A DNA stretch of 60,899 nucleotides from Streptosporangiales bacterium (GCA_009379995.1 WHSR01000021.1:1-60899); one strand, 5' to 3'. Shown: positions 32,262 through 42,448, numbered from the stretch's first letter. The notes: generated by a model not told the origin, from the letters alone. Made by a program: numbers and translations.

Positions 32262-33374
32262 ATGAAGACCAAGGCTGCTGTGTTGCGGGGCGTGGGCAAG
32301 GACTGGGAGATCACCGAGCTCGAGCTGGACCCGCCGAAGACCGGAGAGGTGCTCCTGCGGTTCGTCGCGGCGGGCCTGTGCCACTCCGACGAGCACGGTC
32401 GGACCGGCGACCTCCCGATGCGCTACCCACTCGTCGGGGGTCACGAGGGTGCGGGGGTCGTCGAGGAGGTCGGCGAGGGCGTCACCCGTCTCAAGCCGGG
32501 CGACCACGTCATCTGCTCGTTCCTGCCCGTGTGCGGGCACTGCCAGTTCTGCGCCCGCGGCATGACCAACCTCTGCGACCTGGGCATGTACCTCACCGAG
32601 GGTTGTCAGGCCGATGGCACCTTCCGGTTCCACGGCGGCGGCGAGGACTTCGGCGGATTGTGCATGCTCGGCACGTTCTCCCAGTGGGCGACGGTCTCCG
32701 AGCACTCCTGCGTCAAGGTGGACGAGGACCTGCCGCTGGAGACGGTCGTACTGATCGGCTGCGGTGTGCCGACCGGATTCGGCACCGCCGCCAACGCGGG
32801 TGACGTACGGCCGGGCGACACCGTGGTGATCTACGGCATCGGCGGCATCGGCATCAACGCCGTGCAGGGCGCCGCCTTCGCCGGCGCCCGCAACATCGTC
32901 GCGGTCGACCCGTTCGCCAACAAGCTGGAGATGGCCGAGCAGCTCGGCGCGACGCACACGGCATCCAACGCCGAGGACGCCCAGCAGACCATCACCGACA
33001 TCACCCGCGGCGTCGGTGCCGACCAGGCGCTGGTCACCGTGGGCGTGGTGGACGAGGACGTGATCAACTCGGCGTTCGCCGTGATCCGCAAGGGCGGTCA
33101 GATCGTGGTGACCGGGCTCGCCGACCCGGCGAAGAAGACCATCCACGTGTCCGGCGCCGAGCTGACCCTCTTCGAGAAGCGGATCCGTGGCGCCCTGTTC
33201 GGCGGGGGTGACCCGTTCTACGACATCCCGCGGCTGGTCGAGCTCTACCGGTCCGGTGACCTGAAGCTGGACGAGCTCATCACCAAGCGCTACAAGCTGG
33301 AGGAGATCAACCGGGGCTACCAGGACCTCTGGGACGGCAAGAACGTGCGCGGCGTCATCGTCCACGAGCATTGA
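32262..33374 (+). CDS. NDMA-dependent (mycofactocin-type) alcohol dehydrogenase, Rxyl_3153 family
   Basis: A 370-aa medium-chain dehydrogenase. Catalytic zinc site: Cys40 (GLCHSDEH), the GGHEGAG His/Glu pair and Cys in LIGCGVPTGFG. Structural zinc loop: CGHCQFCARGMTNLC. Nucleotide motif GIGGIG is followed by VAVDPFANK. It is a true family paralog of the gene at 5596-6723. The cofactor is expected to stay bound and be regenerated by mycofactocin, whose precursor gene diverges from the same promoter region. GGGAGGA precedes the ATG. The stop lies in the first copy of an 11-bp triplicated repeat. Confidence 0.92.
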   Translation: MKTKAAVLRGVGKDWEITELELDPPKTGEVLLRFVAAGLCHSDEHGRTGDLPMRYPLVGGHEGAGVVEEVGEGVTRLKPGDHVICSFLPVCGHCQFCARGMTNLCDLGMYLTEGCQADGTFRFHGGGEDFGGLCMLGTFSQWATVSEHSCVKVDEDLPLETVVLIGCGVPTGFGTAANAGDVRPGDTVVIYGIGGIGINAVQGAAFAGARNIVAVDPFANKLEMAEQLGATHTASNAEDAQQTITDITRGVGADQALVTVGVVDEDVINSAFAVIRKGGQIVVTGLADPAKKTIHVSGAELTLFEKRIRGALFGGGDPFYDIPRLVELYRSGDLKLDELITKRYKLEEINRGYQDLWDGKNVRGVIVHEH

Positions 33375-33398
33375 CAGAGCATTGACAGAGCATTGAAA
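33366..33398 (+). repeat. Triplicated 11-bp repeat spanning the ADH stop and next start
   Basis: GAGCATTGACA (33366-33376), GAGCATTGACA (33377-33387) and GAGCATTGAAA (33388-33398) are tandem copies. The first carries the dehydrogenase stop (GAG CAT TGA). The third supplies the TTG start of the MoxR-VWA gene. This looks like slippage that set the spacing between the two genes. Confidence 0.9.
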
Positions 33399-35255
33399 GC
33401 GCCAGTACCCGTCATCGGGCTGCGGCGTGAGCGGGAGATCATTCTCGTCGCGCTCGCGCAGGGCAGGCACATCGTCCTCGAGGGTCCCCCGGGCACGGGG
33501 AAGTCGACCCTGCTGCGGGCCATCGCCCGCGAGGACGGCAGCGAGATGGTCTTCGTCGAGGGCAACGCCGAGCTGACACCGGCCCGTCTGATCGGGGGAC
33601 ACGACCCTGCCCAGGTGCTCAGCGAGGGGTATACCCCGGCAAGCTTCGTGGACGGCCCGTTGCTGGTCAGCATGCGGGCGGGAGCGCTGCTGTACCTGGA
33701 GGAGCTGAACCGGGTACCCGAGGAGACCCTCAACGTCCTGGTCACCGTGCTCGCCGAGGGCGAGATCGCGGTACCTCGGCTGGGTGTCGTACGCGCCGAC
33801 CCGCGGTTTCGGCTCATCGCCGCGATGAACCCGTTCGACGCGATCGGCACCGCCAGGGTGAGCCAGTCCGTCGCCGACCGGATGTGTCGCGTCGTCGTCG
33901 GCTACCAGGACGAGGAGTCCGAGCGGCGGATCACCACGACGGTGACCGGGGCGACCGGGACGCCGGTCGCGCTCGCCGTCGAGCTGACCCGTGCCACCCG
34001 CGAGCATCCGGACCTGCGGATGGGTGCGTCGGTTCGGGGTGCCATCGACATGGCGCTCCTGCTCACCGGCCTGACGGAACTCCGCGGGGAGACCGGCGGC
34101 GACCGGGAGACCGCCCGCGACGCGGCCCACGCGGCCCTGTCCGGACGGATCCGCGTGCAGGACGGCTGCGACCGCAGCCCCGAATCGGTGCTCGACGAGC
34201 TCCTCGACCGGATCTGGGACGGCGACGCGTCTGCCGGTGACGGCGAAGGGTCCGACACCCCTGAGACCGCTCCGGACGGCCAGGGAAAAGCTGAACAGCC
34301 CCCGCTCGCCCTGCGCGGCGGGGGCGAGCCCCGAACGTCGCGCCCGCGGGGTGACCGCGATCCCGCACGCCGCAGCCACGGCCGGCGCGAGCTGGAGAAC
34401 CGCTACGCCGTGTTCACCGAGGTGTCCCCTGGCCTCGGTGAGCTGGACGAGGATGCCTTCGAGGCGGCCCTGGCCGCGGACCCCGACAACGCCGCGGCCC
34501 TGCTCGCCGACCTCGCCGCCGCCACCGACCGGAGGCTGCGCGAGGCGGCCCGGCGGCTTGCCGCCCGGGTGTACCTCCGGCTCGCCCGGAGGCCACACGG
34601 CTCCGTCCGGGGTGCCCGCCAACTGGCGCCCAGCAACCGCCTCGACGGGGATCTCGACGTCGACCGAACCCTGGAACGCTGGCCGGGCGTCGGGCCGCCG
34701 CAGCCTTCCGACCTCGTCACCCGAGGCTGGTCGGCCGGTCGGCGCGCGCTGTGCCTTGTCGTGGACGCCAGCGGCTCCATGCGCGGCCGCGCGGTGGCGA
34801 TGTCCGCCGTCGCCGCCGCGGCGATCGTCCTCGCCGCCGACGGAGCCGCCGACGGCCGCGTCAGCCCCAGCGTCCTCGCGTTCGCCGGCGGGGTATCGGT
34901 GCTGCAACGGCAGGGGCAGCGCCGTCCCGCGGCGGACCTGGTCACCGACGTGCTCGGGCTGCGCGGCCACGGGGTCACCGACCTGGCCGGTGCGCTGCGC
35001 GCGGCGTCCCGGCAGCTCGCCGAGGTGACCGCGGGCGAGCGAACGGTGGTCCTGCTCAGCGACTGCCTGCACACGGTGGGAGACGAGCCGGCCGCGGCCC
35101 TCGGCGGCGTGGATCGCGTGCACGTACTCTGTCCCGGCAGCACAGCCGACTCGCGACAGGCCGCCGCGGAGCTGGCAAGGCGGGCCGGCGGAGGCTGGCA
35201 CCCGGTGAGCCGGGTGCTGGACATCGGCCCCGCGCTCACCCGCCTGCTGTCCTGA
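33393..35255 (+). CDS. MoxR-type AAA+ ATPase fused to a VWA domain
   Basis: A 620-aa protein. The N-terminal MoxR AAA+ module (~1-290) has Walker A GPPGTGKS at 31-38, Walker B ALLYLEELNR near 95, and AMNPFDAIGT as the sensor-1 region. A low-complexity Pro/Gly/Arg linker covers ~290-335. A helical region follows, then a C-terminal VWA domain with MIDAS D-A-S-G-S at 458-462. MoxR and VWA proteins are usually separate partners (as in CoxD/CoxE) that insert metals or remodel enzymes; here they are one chain. The TTG start at 33393 lies 18 bp after the dehydrogenase stop with no strong ribosome site. An activase for that dehydrogenase is inferred. Confidence 0.8.
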   Translation: MKAPVPVIGLRREREIILVALAQGRHIVLEGPPGTGKSTLLRAIAREDGSEMVFVEGNAELTPARLIGGHDPAQVLSEGYTPASFVDGPLLVSMRAGALLYLEELNRVPEETLNVLVTVLAEGEIAVPRLGVVRADPRFRLIAAMNPFDAIGTARVSQSVADRMCRVVVGYQDEESERRITTTVTGATGTPVALAVELTRATREHPDLRMGASVRGAIDMALLLTGLTELRGETGGDRETARDAAHAALSGRIRVQDGCDRSPESVLDELLDRIWDGDASAGDGEGSDTPETAPDGQGKAEQPPLALRGGGEPRTSRPRGDRDPARRSHGRRELENRYAVFTEVSPGLGELDEDAFEAALAADPDNAAALLADLAAATDRRLREAARRLAARVYLRLARRPHGSVRGARQLAPSNRLDGDLDVDRTLERWPGVGPPQPSDLVTRGWSAGRRALCLVVDASGSMRGRAVAMSAVAAAAIVLAADGAADGRVSPSVLAFAGGVSVLQRQGQRRPAADLVTDVLGLRGHGVTDLAGALRAASRQLAEVTAGERTVVLLSDCLHTVGDEPAAALGGVDRVHVLCPGSTADSRQAAAELARRAGGGWHPVSRVLDIGPALTRLLS

Positions 35256-35273
35256 CGCCGGCCCCATCTCGGC

Positions 35274-38183
35274 CTAGGCGTACGCCTCCGGCGGCGGGCA
35301 GGCGCACACCAGGTTCCGGTCGCCGTAGGCGCTGTCGATCCGGCGCACCGGCGGCCAGTACTTGGCCTCCCGAACCGACGCCACCGGGTAGGCGGCCTCC
35401 TCCGGGCTGTAGGGGTGCTTCCACTCCCCCGCCGCCAACGCGTCGGCGGGGTGCGGGGCATTCTTGAGTGGGTTGTCCTCCCGGTCGAGGCGTCCGTCCG
35501 CGACCCGCGCGATCTCCTCACGGATCGCGATCATCGCCTCGCAGAACCTGTCGAGCTCGGCGAGATCCTCGCTCTCGGTGGGCTCGATCATCAGCGTGCC
35601 GGCGACGGGAAACGACATCGTCGGGGCGTGGAACCCGCAGTCGATGAGCCGCTTCGCCACGTCCTCGGCGGTGATCCCGCTCTGCTTGGTGAGGTGCCGC
35701 AGGTCGATGATGCATTCGTGGGCTACCATGCCGTTCCGCCCGGTGTAGAGGATCGAGTAGTGCGGCGCCAGGCGTCGGGCCAGGTAGTTGGCGGAGAGCA
35801 CGGCGACCTGACTGGCACGCCGCAGGCCGTCAGCTCCCATGAGCCGGATGTAGGCCCAGGAGATGGGCAGGATGCCCGCCGAACCCCACGGGGCGGCGGC
35901 GACCGGCCCCACGCCGTCATCCGGCCCCGCCTCCGTCCGCAGCGGGTGATTGGGCAGGAACGGCGCGAGGTGGGCACGCACGCCGACCGGTCCGACCCCG
36001 GGACCACCGCCGCCGTGTGGGATGCAGAACGTCTTGTGCAGGTTGAGGTGCGACACGTCGGCGCCGAACTCGCCGAGCCGGCCGAGACCGACGAGCGCGT
36101 TGAGGTTCGCCCCGTCGACGTACACCTGGCCGCCGGCGTCGTGCACCATCCGGCAGACCTCGTCGATCGTCTCCTCGAAGACTCCGTGCGTGGACGGGTA
36201 GGTCGCCATGATCGCGGCCAGCCGGTCCCGATGCTTGTCGATCTTGGCGTGCAGGTCGTCGAGGTCGATGTTGCCGCCCGCGTCGCAGGCCACGACGACC
36301 ACCCGCATGCCGGCGAGGACCGCGCTCGCCGCGTTGGTGCCGTGTGCCGAGGACGGGATCAGGCAGATGTCCCGCTCGTCCTCACCGCGGGACTCGTGGT
36401 AGGCCCGCACCGCGAGCAGGCCCGCAAGCTCCCCCTGGGAACCCGCGTTGGGCTGGAGGGAGACGGCGTCGTACCCGGTGATCTCGGCGAGCCAGCGTTC
36501 CAGGTCGCGGATCAGGTCGAGGTAGCCGCGGGTCTGCTCGGCCGGCGCGAACGGGTGGATCGAGGCGAACTCCGGCCAGGTGATCGGCTCCATCTCGGTC
36601 GTCGCGTTGAGCTTCATGGTGCACGAGCCCAACGGGATCATCGAGCGGTCCAGCGCGACGTCGCGGTCGGCGAGGCGGCGCAGGTACCGCAGCATCGCCG
36701 TCTCGTTTCGGTGCTCGTGGAACACCGGGTGGGTCAGGTAGTCGGTGCCGCGCAGCAGGGCGACGGGAAGCGCGTCCGGCGTCCGGGCGTCCAGCGCGTC
36801 GATGTCGTCGAGGTCGTCGCGGTCGGCAAGGCCATCGCCGGGCGCACCCAGGGCGGCCCACACCGCGCGCAGGTGACCGCGGTCGGTGACCTCGTCGCAG
36901 GACACGCCGACGTGGTCGGCGTCCACTCGCCGCAGGTTGACGCCGTGGTCCCGGGCGCGCTCGACCACCTGATCGGCGCGCCCCGGGCAGCTGACCAACA
37001 CCGTGTCGAAGAAGTGCTCGTGGACGACCTCGACGCCGTCGAGGTCGCGCAGGCGGAAGGCGAGGATCGCGGCGTAGCGGTGGACCCGGCGGGCGATCCG
37101 CGCCAGCCCTTCGGGACCGTGGTAGGCCGCGTACATGCTGGCGATCACGGCGAGCAGCACCTGGGCGGTGCAGATGTTGCTCGTCGCCTTCTCCCGGCGG
37201 ATGTGCTGTTCCCGGGTCTGCAGCGCGAGCCGGTAGGCCGGTTTGCCGTCGGTATCAACCGAGACTCCGACGAGACGCCCGGGCAGCTGGCGCTGCAGTC
37301 CGTCCCGCACGGCCAGGTAGCCGGCGTGCGGTCCGCCGAAGCCCAGCGGCACGCCGAACCGTTGCGACGACCCGACGGCGATGTCCGCGCCAATCTCCCC
37401 GGGCGAACGTACGAGCGTAAGCGCGAGCAGATCGGCGGCCACCGTGACCAGGGCGCCGCGGGCATGCGCCGTCTCGACCAGGCCCGCGAGGTCGCGGAGC
37501 GCTCCGCTGGCGCCGGGGTACTGCACCAGGACCCCGAAGATGTCTCCGTCCGGGAGGCCGTCCGCTGGGTCGGAAAGGTCGGCAACCACGAGGTCGATGT
37601 CGAGCGGGCGGGCCCGGGCGCGGAGTACCGCGAGCGTCTGCGGCAGGCAGTCGGAATCCACCACGAACGCGCCGGCTCCCTTGGTCGCGCGCCGCGCCAG
37701 GGTCATGGCCTCCGCAGCCGCCGTGGCCTCGTCGAGCATCGAGGCGCCGGCGACCGGCAGGCCGGTGAGATCTGCCACCACTGTCTGGAAGTTGAGCAGC
37801 GCCTCCAGCCGACCCTGGGAGATCTCGGGCTGGTACGGCGTGTACGCCGTGTACCAGGCGGGGTTCTCCAGCACGTTTCTGCGTATCACCGGCGGCGTAA
37901 CGGTGTCGTGGTAGCCGAGGCCGATCATGGAGGTGAGCACCTCGTTGCCGGCGGCGAGCGCGCGGAGCTCGGCCGTCACCTCGGACTCGCCGAGCGCGGG
38001 CGGCAGGTCAAGGGCCCGCGAGCTGCGGATGACCTCGGGCAGCGTGTCGTCGACGAGTTCGTCCAGCGAGGCGTGCCCGATCGCGGAGAGCATCTTCGCC
38101 TGCTCCTCCGCCGACGGACCGATGTGCCGGTCCGCGAACGTCGCCGTGTGCTCCAGTTCAAAGAGGGTAAGCCGGTCGGTCAT
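35274..38183 (-). CDS. gcvP: Glycine dehydrogenase (decarboxylating), glycine cleavage P protein
   Basis: A 969-aa single-chain P protein, the usual length for the fused alpha/beta form. It decarboxylates glycine and loads the aminomethyl group on GcvH lipoyl-lysine. The PLP Lys is K717 in [16 protein letters not shown]. Other family blocks are FADRHIGPS near the N-terminus and [11 protein letters not shown]. The ATG at 38183 follows GGAGGTCCCC; the extension upstream is riboswitch leader. gcvH lies in the same block (41290), while gcvT is not in the window. Controlled by the glycine riboswitch in its leader. Confidence 0.96.
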   Translation of the reverse strand: MTDRLTLFELEHTATFADRHIGPSAEEQAKMLSAIGHASLDELVDDTLPEVIRSSRALDLPPALGESEVTAELRALAAGNEVLTSMIGLGYHDTVTPPVIRRNVLENPAWYTAYTPYQPEISQGRLEALLNFQTVVADLTGLPVAGASMLDEATAAAEAMTLARRATKGAGAFVVDSDCLPQTLAVLRARARPLDIDLVVADLSDPADGLPDGDIFGVLVQYPGASGALRDLAGLVETAHARGALVTVAADLLALTLVRSPGEIGADIAVGSSQRFGVPLGFGGPHAGYLAVRDGLQRQLPGRLVGVSVDTDGKPAYRLALQTREQHIRREKATSNICTAQVLLAVIASMYAAYHGPEGLARIARRVHRYAAILAFRLRDLDGVEVVHEHFFDTVLVSCPGRADQVVERARDHGVNLRRVDADHVGVSCDEVTDRGHLRAVWAALGAPGDGLADRDDLDDIDALDARTPDALPVALLRGTDYLTHPVFHEHRNETAMLRYLRRLADRDVALDRSMIPLGSCTMKLNATTEMEPITWPEFASIHPFAPAEQTRGYLDLIRDLERWLAEITGYDAVSLQPNAGSQGELAGLLAVRAYHESRGEDERDICLIPSSAHGTNAASAVLAGMRVVVVACDAGGNIDLDDLHAKIDKHRDRLAAIMATYPSTHGVFEETIDEVCRMVHDAGGQVYVDGANLNALVGLGRLGEFGADVSHLNLHKTFCIPHGGGGPGVGPVGVRAHLAPFLPNHPLRTEAGPDDGVGPVAAAPWGSAGILPISWAYIRLMGADGLRRASQVAVLSANYLARRLAPHYSILYTGRNGMVAHECIIDLRHLTKQSGITAEDVAKRLIDCGFHAPTMSFPVAGTLMIEPTESEDLAELDRFCEAMIAIREEIARVADGRLDREDNPLKNAPHPADALAAGEWKHPYSPEEAAYPVASVREAKYWPPVRRIDSAYGDRNLVCACPPPEAYA

Positions 38184-38224
38184 GGGGACCTCCTGGGACT
38201 GCGACCCGGCGCGCGGCGCGCCCT

Positions 38225-38420
38225 GTCGGGTCTCCCCCTCTGTCTGGTGACCTGAGAGCTTCACCGCGGCCGGCGGGAGCGCGCGGCTTGCACCGTCGGT
38301 GAGGCGCGTCGGGCGCCTGCTTTCCAGAGTTGCCTAGCCCGCACGGTCTTTGCGCCTGAGAGTTTCCGGGGAGAGTTGCTCCTTCGGCGCCCCTGGCTGG
38401 CTACGAGGGGCTCTCCCGCG
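38225..38420 (-). promoter_or_regulatory. Tandem glycine riboswitch ahead of gcvP
   Basis: Reading the minus strand, aptamer 1 (~38420-38312) shows GGAGAG, then GCGCCGAAGGAGCAA, CTCTCCCC, GGAAACTCTCAGGCGCAAAGACCG and a closing stem. The linker leads into aptamer 2 (~38310-38225) with CGCCTCACCGACGGTGCAA, GGTGAAGCTCTCAGGTCACC and AGACAGAGGGGGAGA. The paired 'CTCTCAGG' and 'GGAGA' blocks are the known signature. It ends ~42 bases before the gcvP start and is expected to activate expression when glycine is high. Confidence 0.93.
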
Positions 38421-38472
38421 CAGGGTCGTCAGCTTCTTCGACTCTATCGAAGGGACCCGGCGGTGTTCGACG

Positions 38473-39093
<621 letters not shown>

Positions 39094-39250
39094 CGGTGTG
39101 CCGCGATGTGCATGAGTGTTGCCGCGACCTAATTCCACCTAATTACACCGCGGATGTTTCACTTGCACGGTAGGGCCGGCCGCTGGGCCCGTCAACGTCT
39201 GGTACCGGCGCGTCGCGCCCCGTGCCCGGCCGTGACCACACCGTGACATC

Positions 39251-39721
39251 TCAGGTCGCCTTGCCGAAGTCCTCCGGTGTGATGGTGTCCAGGAACTCTC
39301 GGAACTTCTCGACCTCGTCTTCCTGCTCGTCGGGGATCGCGACGCCGGCCTCGTCCAGGACCTCTTCGCTGGCGAAGATCTCCGCGCCGGTCCGGAGAGC
39401 GAGAGCGATGGAGTCGGAGGGCCGGGCACTGACCTCCACACCGTTGGAGAAGATGAGATCGGCGAAGAAGATCCCCTCGCGCAGCGTCGTGATGTTCACG
39501 GTCTTCAGCTGCACGCCGAGCGCCTCGAGGACGTCGCGGAAGAGGTCGTGGGTGAGAGGTCGGGCCGGGAGCACCCCTTGCTGGGCGAAGGCGATCGCCG
39601 TCGCCTCGACCGCCCCGATCCAGATGGGCAGGTAGCGTTCTCCCTCGGCCTCCTTGAGCAGGACGATCGGCTGATTGGAGGGCATTTCGACCCGTACGCC
39701 GACGACCTCCATATGCTTCAC
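39251..39721 (-). CDS. Bifunctional nuclease family protein (DUF151)
   Basis: A 156-aa protein with the DUF151 core VGVRVEMPSNQPIVLLKEAEGERYLPIWIG, ATAIAFAQQG, TLREGIFFADLIF and ARPSDSIALALRTGAEIFASEEVLDEAG. The family is described as having RNase/DNase activity in plants and is also linked to wound response. The GTG at 39721 (VKHMEVVGV) aligns best with family N-termini; an ATG at 39712 is close. It lies in the conserved order between the two MerR genes, 100 bp after ftsR. Confidence 0.9.
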   Translation of the reverse strand: MKHMEVVGVRVEMPSNQPIVLLKEAEGERYLPIWIGAVEATAIAFAQQGVLPARPLTHDLFRDVLEALGVQLKTVNITTLREGIFFADLIFSNGVEVSARPSDSIALALRTGAEIFASEEVLDEAGVAIPDEQEDEVEKFREFLDTITPEDFGKAT

Positions 39722-39821
39722 GCTGCGGTCACCGTCCCACGCATCGTTCCTACAACCCTCGTACCCAACCCCCCGTCAAGCCAACGTACACCGCGACACC
39801 CCGTCGCGGAGTCCTCCGGCT

Positions 39822-40538
39822 CTAACGATTGAGGCTCCTACCTAGTTCTACCTTCATCAACGCCGCGTGGAGGCGCAAGGACAGGGCCGCGATCTCACGG
39901 GCGGCATCGTCGGCCCGCCCCCGGGCTCCGGGATCCCGTTGCCGCACCAGCGGCGTCACCACCTGTTCGACCAACCCGATCTCCCGGTCGGCAGCTGCCT
40001 TGACCGCCCGGAGATGTCGGGCTTCTAGCCCAAACCTACCCAGCTCGACGACCGTCTTCACAATGGCTACGGCCTCCGCGTCGTAGTGCCGGCCGTCCCG
40101 GACGACGAGACCGAAGTCCTCGAGCTCGCGTAGCCGCTGGTCATCCAGCCCCGTCGCCTCCAGCAGCTCCCTTCGGGTGAGCCGCCGATCCTCGGCTGTG
40201 AAGTCCTGTTCGGCCGGCATGCTGTCGGCGGCGACCAGCGGGCGCGGGCCGGGCATCCCGGCGAGCGGTGGCGCCAGTCCACGGTCGCTGGCCTCCAGGT
40301 GTTCCCTGATGACACGGAGCGGAAGATAGTGGTCGCGCTGTGCGGACAGGACGTAGCGCAGCCGCTCAATGTCGGCGTGGGTGAACTTGCGGTAACCCGA
40401 GGGGCTGCGCTGCGGCTCTATCAGACCCTCGGACTCGAGGAACCTGATCTTCGAGATCGTGATGTCGCAGAACTCCGGCCGCAATCGGGCGAGTACCTCG
40501 CCGATGCTCATCAGGGCCCGGGCCGGCTGGGCACTCAT
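39822..40538 (-). CDS. ftsR: MerR-type cell-division regulator FtsR
   Basis: A 238-aa protein. The MerR winged helix is MSIGEVLARLRPEFCDITISKIRFLESEGLIEPQRSPSGYRKFTHADIERLRYVL, followed by AQRDHYLPLRVIREHLEA and a C-terminal second helical domain (TRRELLEATGLDDQRLRELEDFGLV). It matches Rv1828/FtsR, which in corynebacteria activates ftsZ. Its ATG overlaps the garA stop (ATGA). The cluster order with garA upstream supports the name. Confidence 0.9.
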   Translation of the reverse strand: MSAQPARALMSIGEVLARLRPEFCDITISKIRFLESEGLIEPQRSPSGYRKFTHADIERLRYVLSAQRDHYLPLRVIREHLEASDRGLAPPLAGMPGPRPLVAADSMPAEQDFTAEDRRLTRRELLEATGLDDQRLRELEDFGLVVRDGRHYDAEAVAIVKTVVELGRFGLEARHLRAVKAAADREIGLVEQVVTPLVRQRDPGARGRADDAAREIAALSLRLHAALMKVELGRSLNR

Positions 40539-41089
40539 GGTCCTCCCGCTGGGCGGACGTTACCTCCGCTCGGGTGCACGGGACCTACCAGGAACACCAG
40601 ACGGAACTTCCCGATCTGCACCTCGTCGCCGCCGCCCAGGGCGACTTCCTCGATCCGCTCACGGTTCACGTACGTGCCGTTGAGGCTGCCGACGTCGCGC
40701 ACGGCGAACGAGTCGCCGCGACGGTAGAACTCGGCATGTCGACGCGACACGGTTACATCGTCCAGGAAGATGTCGCTTTCCGGGTGACGACCCGCCGTGG
40801 TGAGGTCGCTGTCGAGGAGAAACCTGCTTCCCGCGTTGGGTCCCCGCTTCACCACCAGCAGCGCCGTACCCTGCGGCAACGCCTCGACGGTGGCTTGGTC
40901 GGCCACCACATCCTCGGCCTGGTCGTCGAGGCTCTCGATCCCGGACAGGGAGATCGTCGAGGTGGCCTCGCCGGCGCCCTCGGGCGACAACGGTTGACCG
41001 GTTCTGGTCAACGGGGTCCCGCAGTTCGAGCAGAACCGGGCATCGTCTGGGTTGGCGTGACCGCACTGCGTGCAGAAAACGCTCGGCAT
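40535..41089 (-). CDS. garA: FHA-domain regulator GarA
   Basis: A 184-aa protein with an N-terminal zinc ribbon (CTQCGHANPDDARFCSNCG, residues 6-24), a Thr/Ser-rich phospho-acceptor segment EATSTISLSGIE, and a C-terminal FHA domain. FHA residues are GRHPESDIFLDDVTVSRRH and LNGTYVN. GarA binds 2-oxoglutarate-metabolising enzymes and is switched by PknB/PknG-type phosphorylation of the Thr motif. The zinc ribbon is absent from mycobacterial GarA but is found in many other actinobacteria. AGGAGG lies 12 bases ahead of the ATG at 41089. The 200 bp upstream to gcvH probably holds a promoter. Confidence 0.92.
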   Translation of the reverse strand: MPSVFCTQCGHANPDDARFCSNCGTPLTRTGQPLSPEGAGEATSTISLSGIESLDDQAEDVVADQATVEALPQGTALLVVKRGPNAGSRFLLDSDLTTAGRHPESDIFLDDVTVSRRHAEFYRRGDSFAVRDVGSLNGTYVNRERIEEVALGGGDEVQIGKFRLVFLVGPVHPSGGNVRPAGGP

Positions 41090-41289
41090 CGACTGGCTCG
41101 GCCTCCTGCCGCGTTGGCGCGGCGTTTGTCTGTTACTGGTGGTGCTGTGACCGTGCCCGCTGGGCCGCGGTTGCTGCAACCTACGCGGACACGCGCCCGA
41201 GGGTCAACCGGGACACGAAGGTGGACAACCCTCAACGTACAGTCGAGGTGCGGAGAGCGACAACGGGGACTCTTCCCTCGGTAGGCGCC

Positions 41290-41688
41290 CTATTCCTTTT
41301 CCACCATGGCCTGGTACGCGGCGGCGTCCAGCAGCCCGGCCAGGGTCTCGTCCAACCCGTCGAGGTCGGCGACCCGGATGTCGATCATCCAGCCGTCGCC
41401 GTACGGATCGGAGTTGACCAGGTCCGGTTGGTCGTCCAACTCCTCGTTGCGCGCCTCGACGGCCCCGGTGACCGGCGCGTAGATGTCGGACACGCTCTTG
41501 GTCGACTCGACCTCGCCGAGCGGCTGACCCGCCTCGACCTCGGTGCCGATCTCGGGCAACGAGACGTATACGACGTCGCCGAGCGCATCCTGGGCGTAGT
41601 GGGTGATGCCGACCCTGATGACCGCCGGGTCGTCGGCCACCCGGACCCATTCGTGCTCGGTGGTGTAGCTGAGTTCCTCGGGGTACAC
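41290..41688 (-). CDS. gcvH: Glycine cleavage system H protein
   Basis: A 132-aa lipoyl carrier. The lipoyl-lysine is in LGEVESTKSVSDIYAPVTG (~residue 66). The N-terminus YPEELSYTTEHEWVRV is typical. The GTG at 41688 was chosen because GAGGGTGG precedes it and longer starts only add an Arg-rich shadow stretch. It carries the aminomethyl group between GcvP (35274) and a GcvT not in the window. It starts 13 bp after the DUF881 gene. Confidence 0.95.
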   Translation of the reverse strand: MYPEELSYTTEHEWVRVADDPAVIRVGITHYAQDALGDVVYVSLPEIGTEVEAGQPLGEVESTKSVSDIYAPVTGAVEARNEELDDQPDLVNSDPYGDGWMIDIRVADLDGLDETLAGLLDAAAYQAMVEKE

Positions 41689-41701
41689 GTAACCACCCTC
41701 G

Positions 41702-42448
41702 TCAGTTGTTCTTTCTGTCCCCGTCACGTGTCGCACGAGCGTACTGAGGGCTCGCCGCCGCCCGCACGGCGGTGATACGGATCTCCTCCCGCTGGGTGAC
41801 CACGCCCTCGGCACCCGCACTCCGCAGACTCTCCATGATCCCACCAGGGATGTCGAGCGCCGTGGACAGCGTATGCGGATCGCCGATCACCAGCAGGCGA
41901 TACGGCGGGAACAGCCGTTGGCCGTCCACCACGATCCCGCGGCCGGAGGCGTCGCGGAAGTACGTACTCGCGATCGCCCGGACCCCGCCGATCTGGACCG
42001 CCTCGGCCCCGGCGTCACGCAGCTCCTGGAGCGTATCGAGCAGCATGCTGGCGGTGACCTTGCCACCCGGATCGTTGACCACCAGCTCGATGCCTGGCCC
42101 GGTCACCGGCACGGTTCCGGCCAGCACCGCGTACGTGGACGCGCGCCTGCGTGCCTCCGCAACGGCGGCCTCTCCCCTGGTGTCCTGTTCGAGCTCGGCG
42201 CGGGTCTGTTCCAGGCTTTGGATCTCCGCCCGGAGCCGGTCGGAGCGCTGCGACAGCGTGTCGAGGATCCCGACGAGCTCGTCTTGGCGGGCGGCGGCGA
42301 ACTCGGACTCCTCCCGGTTCGCGTGCACCTGGGTGGCGAGCCCGAAGCCGAGGACCAGGCACAGCAGACCGACGAGCAGCTGGGTACGGCTGATGTGGGG
42401 GCGCAACGCGCGGCGCAGGCGTCGCCGCGCGGGTGTGTTCTGGCTCAT
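41702..42448 (-). CDS. DUF881 family membrane-anchored protein (Rv1825-like)
   Basis: A 248-aa protein with an Arg-rich N-terminus, one TM helix at ~24-42 (LLVGLLCLVLGFGLATQV), then a coiled coil (~50-95) and a globular extracytoplasmic DUF881 domain with GPGIELVVNDPG, GAEAVQIGGVRAIAS and VVDGQRLFPPYRLLVIGDP. Function unknown; it is always near divisome-related genes. The ATG at 42448 overlaps the small basic protein stop (ATGA). Confidence 0.9.
   Translation of the reverse strand: MSQNTPARRRLRRALRPHISRTQLLVGLLCLVLGFGLATQVHANREESEFAAARQDELVGILDTLSQRSDRLRAEIQSLEQTRAELEQDTRGEAAVAEARRRASTYAVLAGTVPVTGPGIELVVNDPGGKVTASMLLDTLQELRDAGAEAVQIGGVRAIASTYFRDASGRGIVVDGQRLFPPYRLLVIGDPHTLSTALDIPGGIMESLRSAGAEGVVTQREEIRITAVRAAASPQYARATRDGDRKNN

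Noticed and set aside
32247..35267. 1006-codon minus-strand frame
   Set aside because: Antisense to the dehydrogenase and MoxR-VWA genes, which have clear motifs.
35415..38255. 946-codon open frame on the plus strand opposite gcvP
   Set aside because: It is the antisense of a certain gene, has GC-rich shadow composition (Arg, Gly, Val, His runs) and no recognisable domain.
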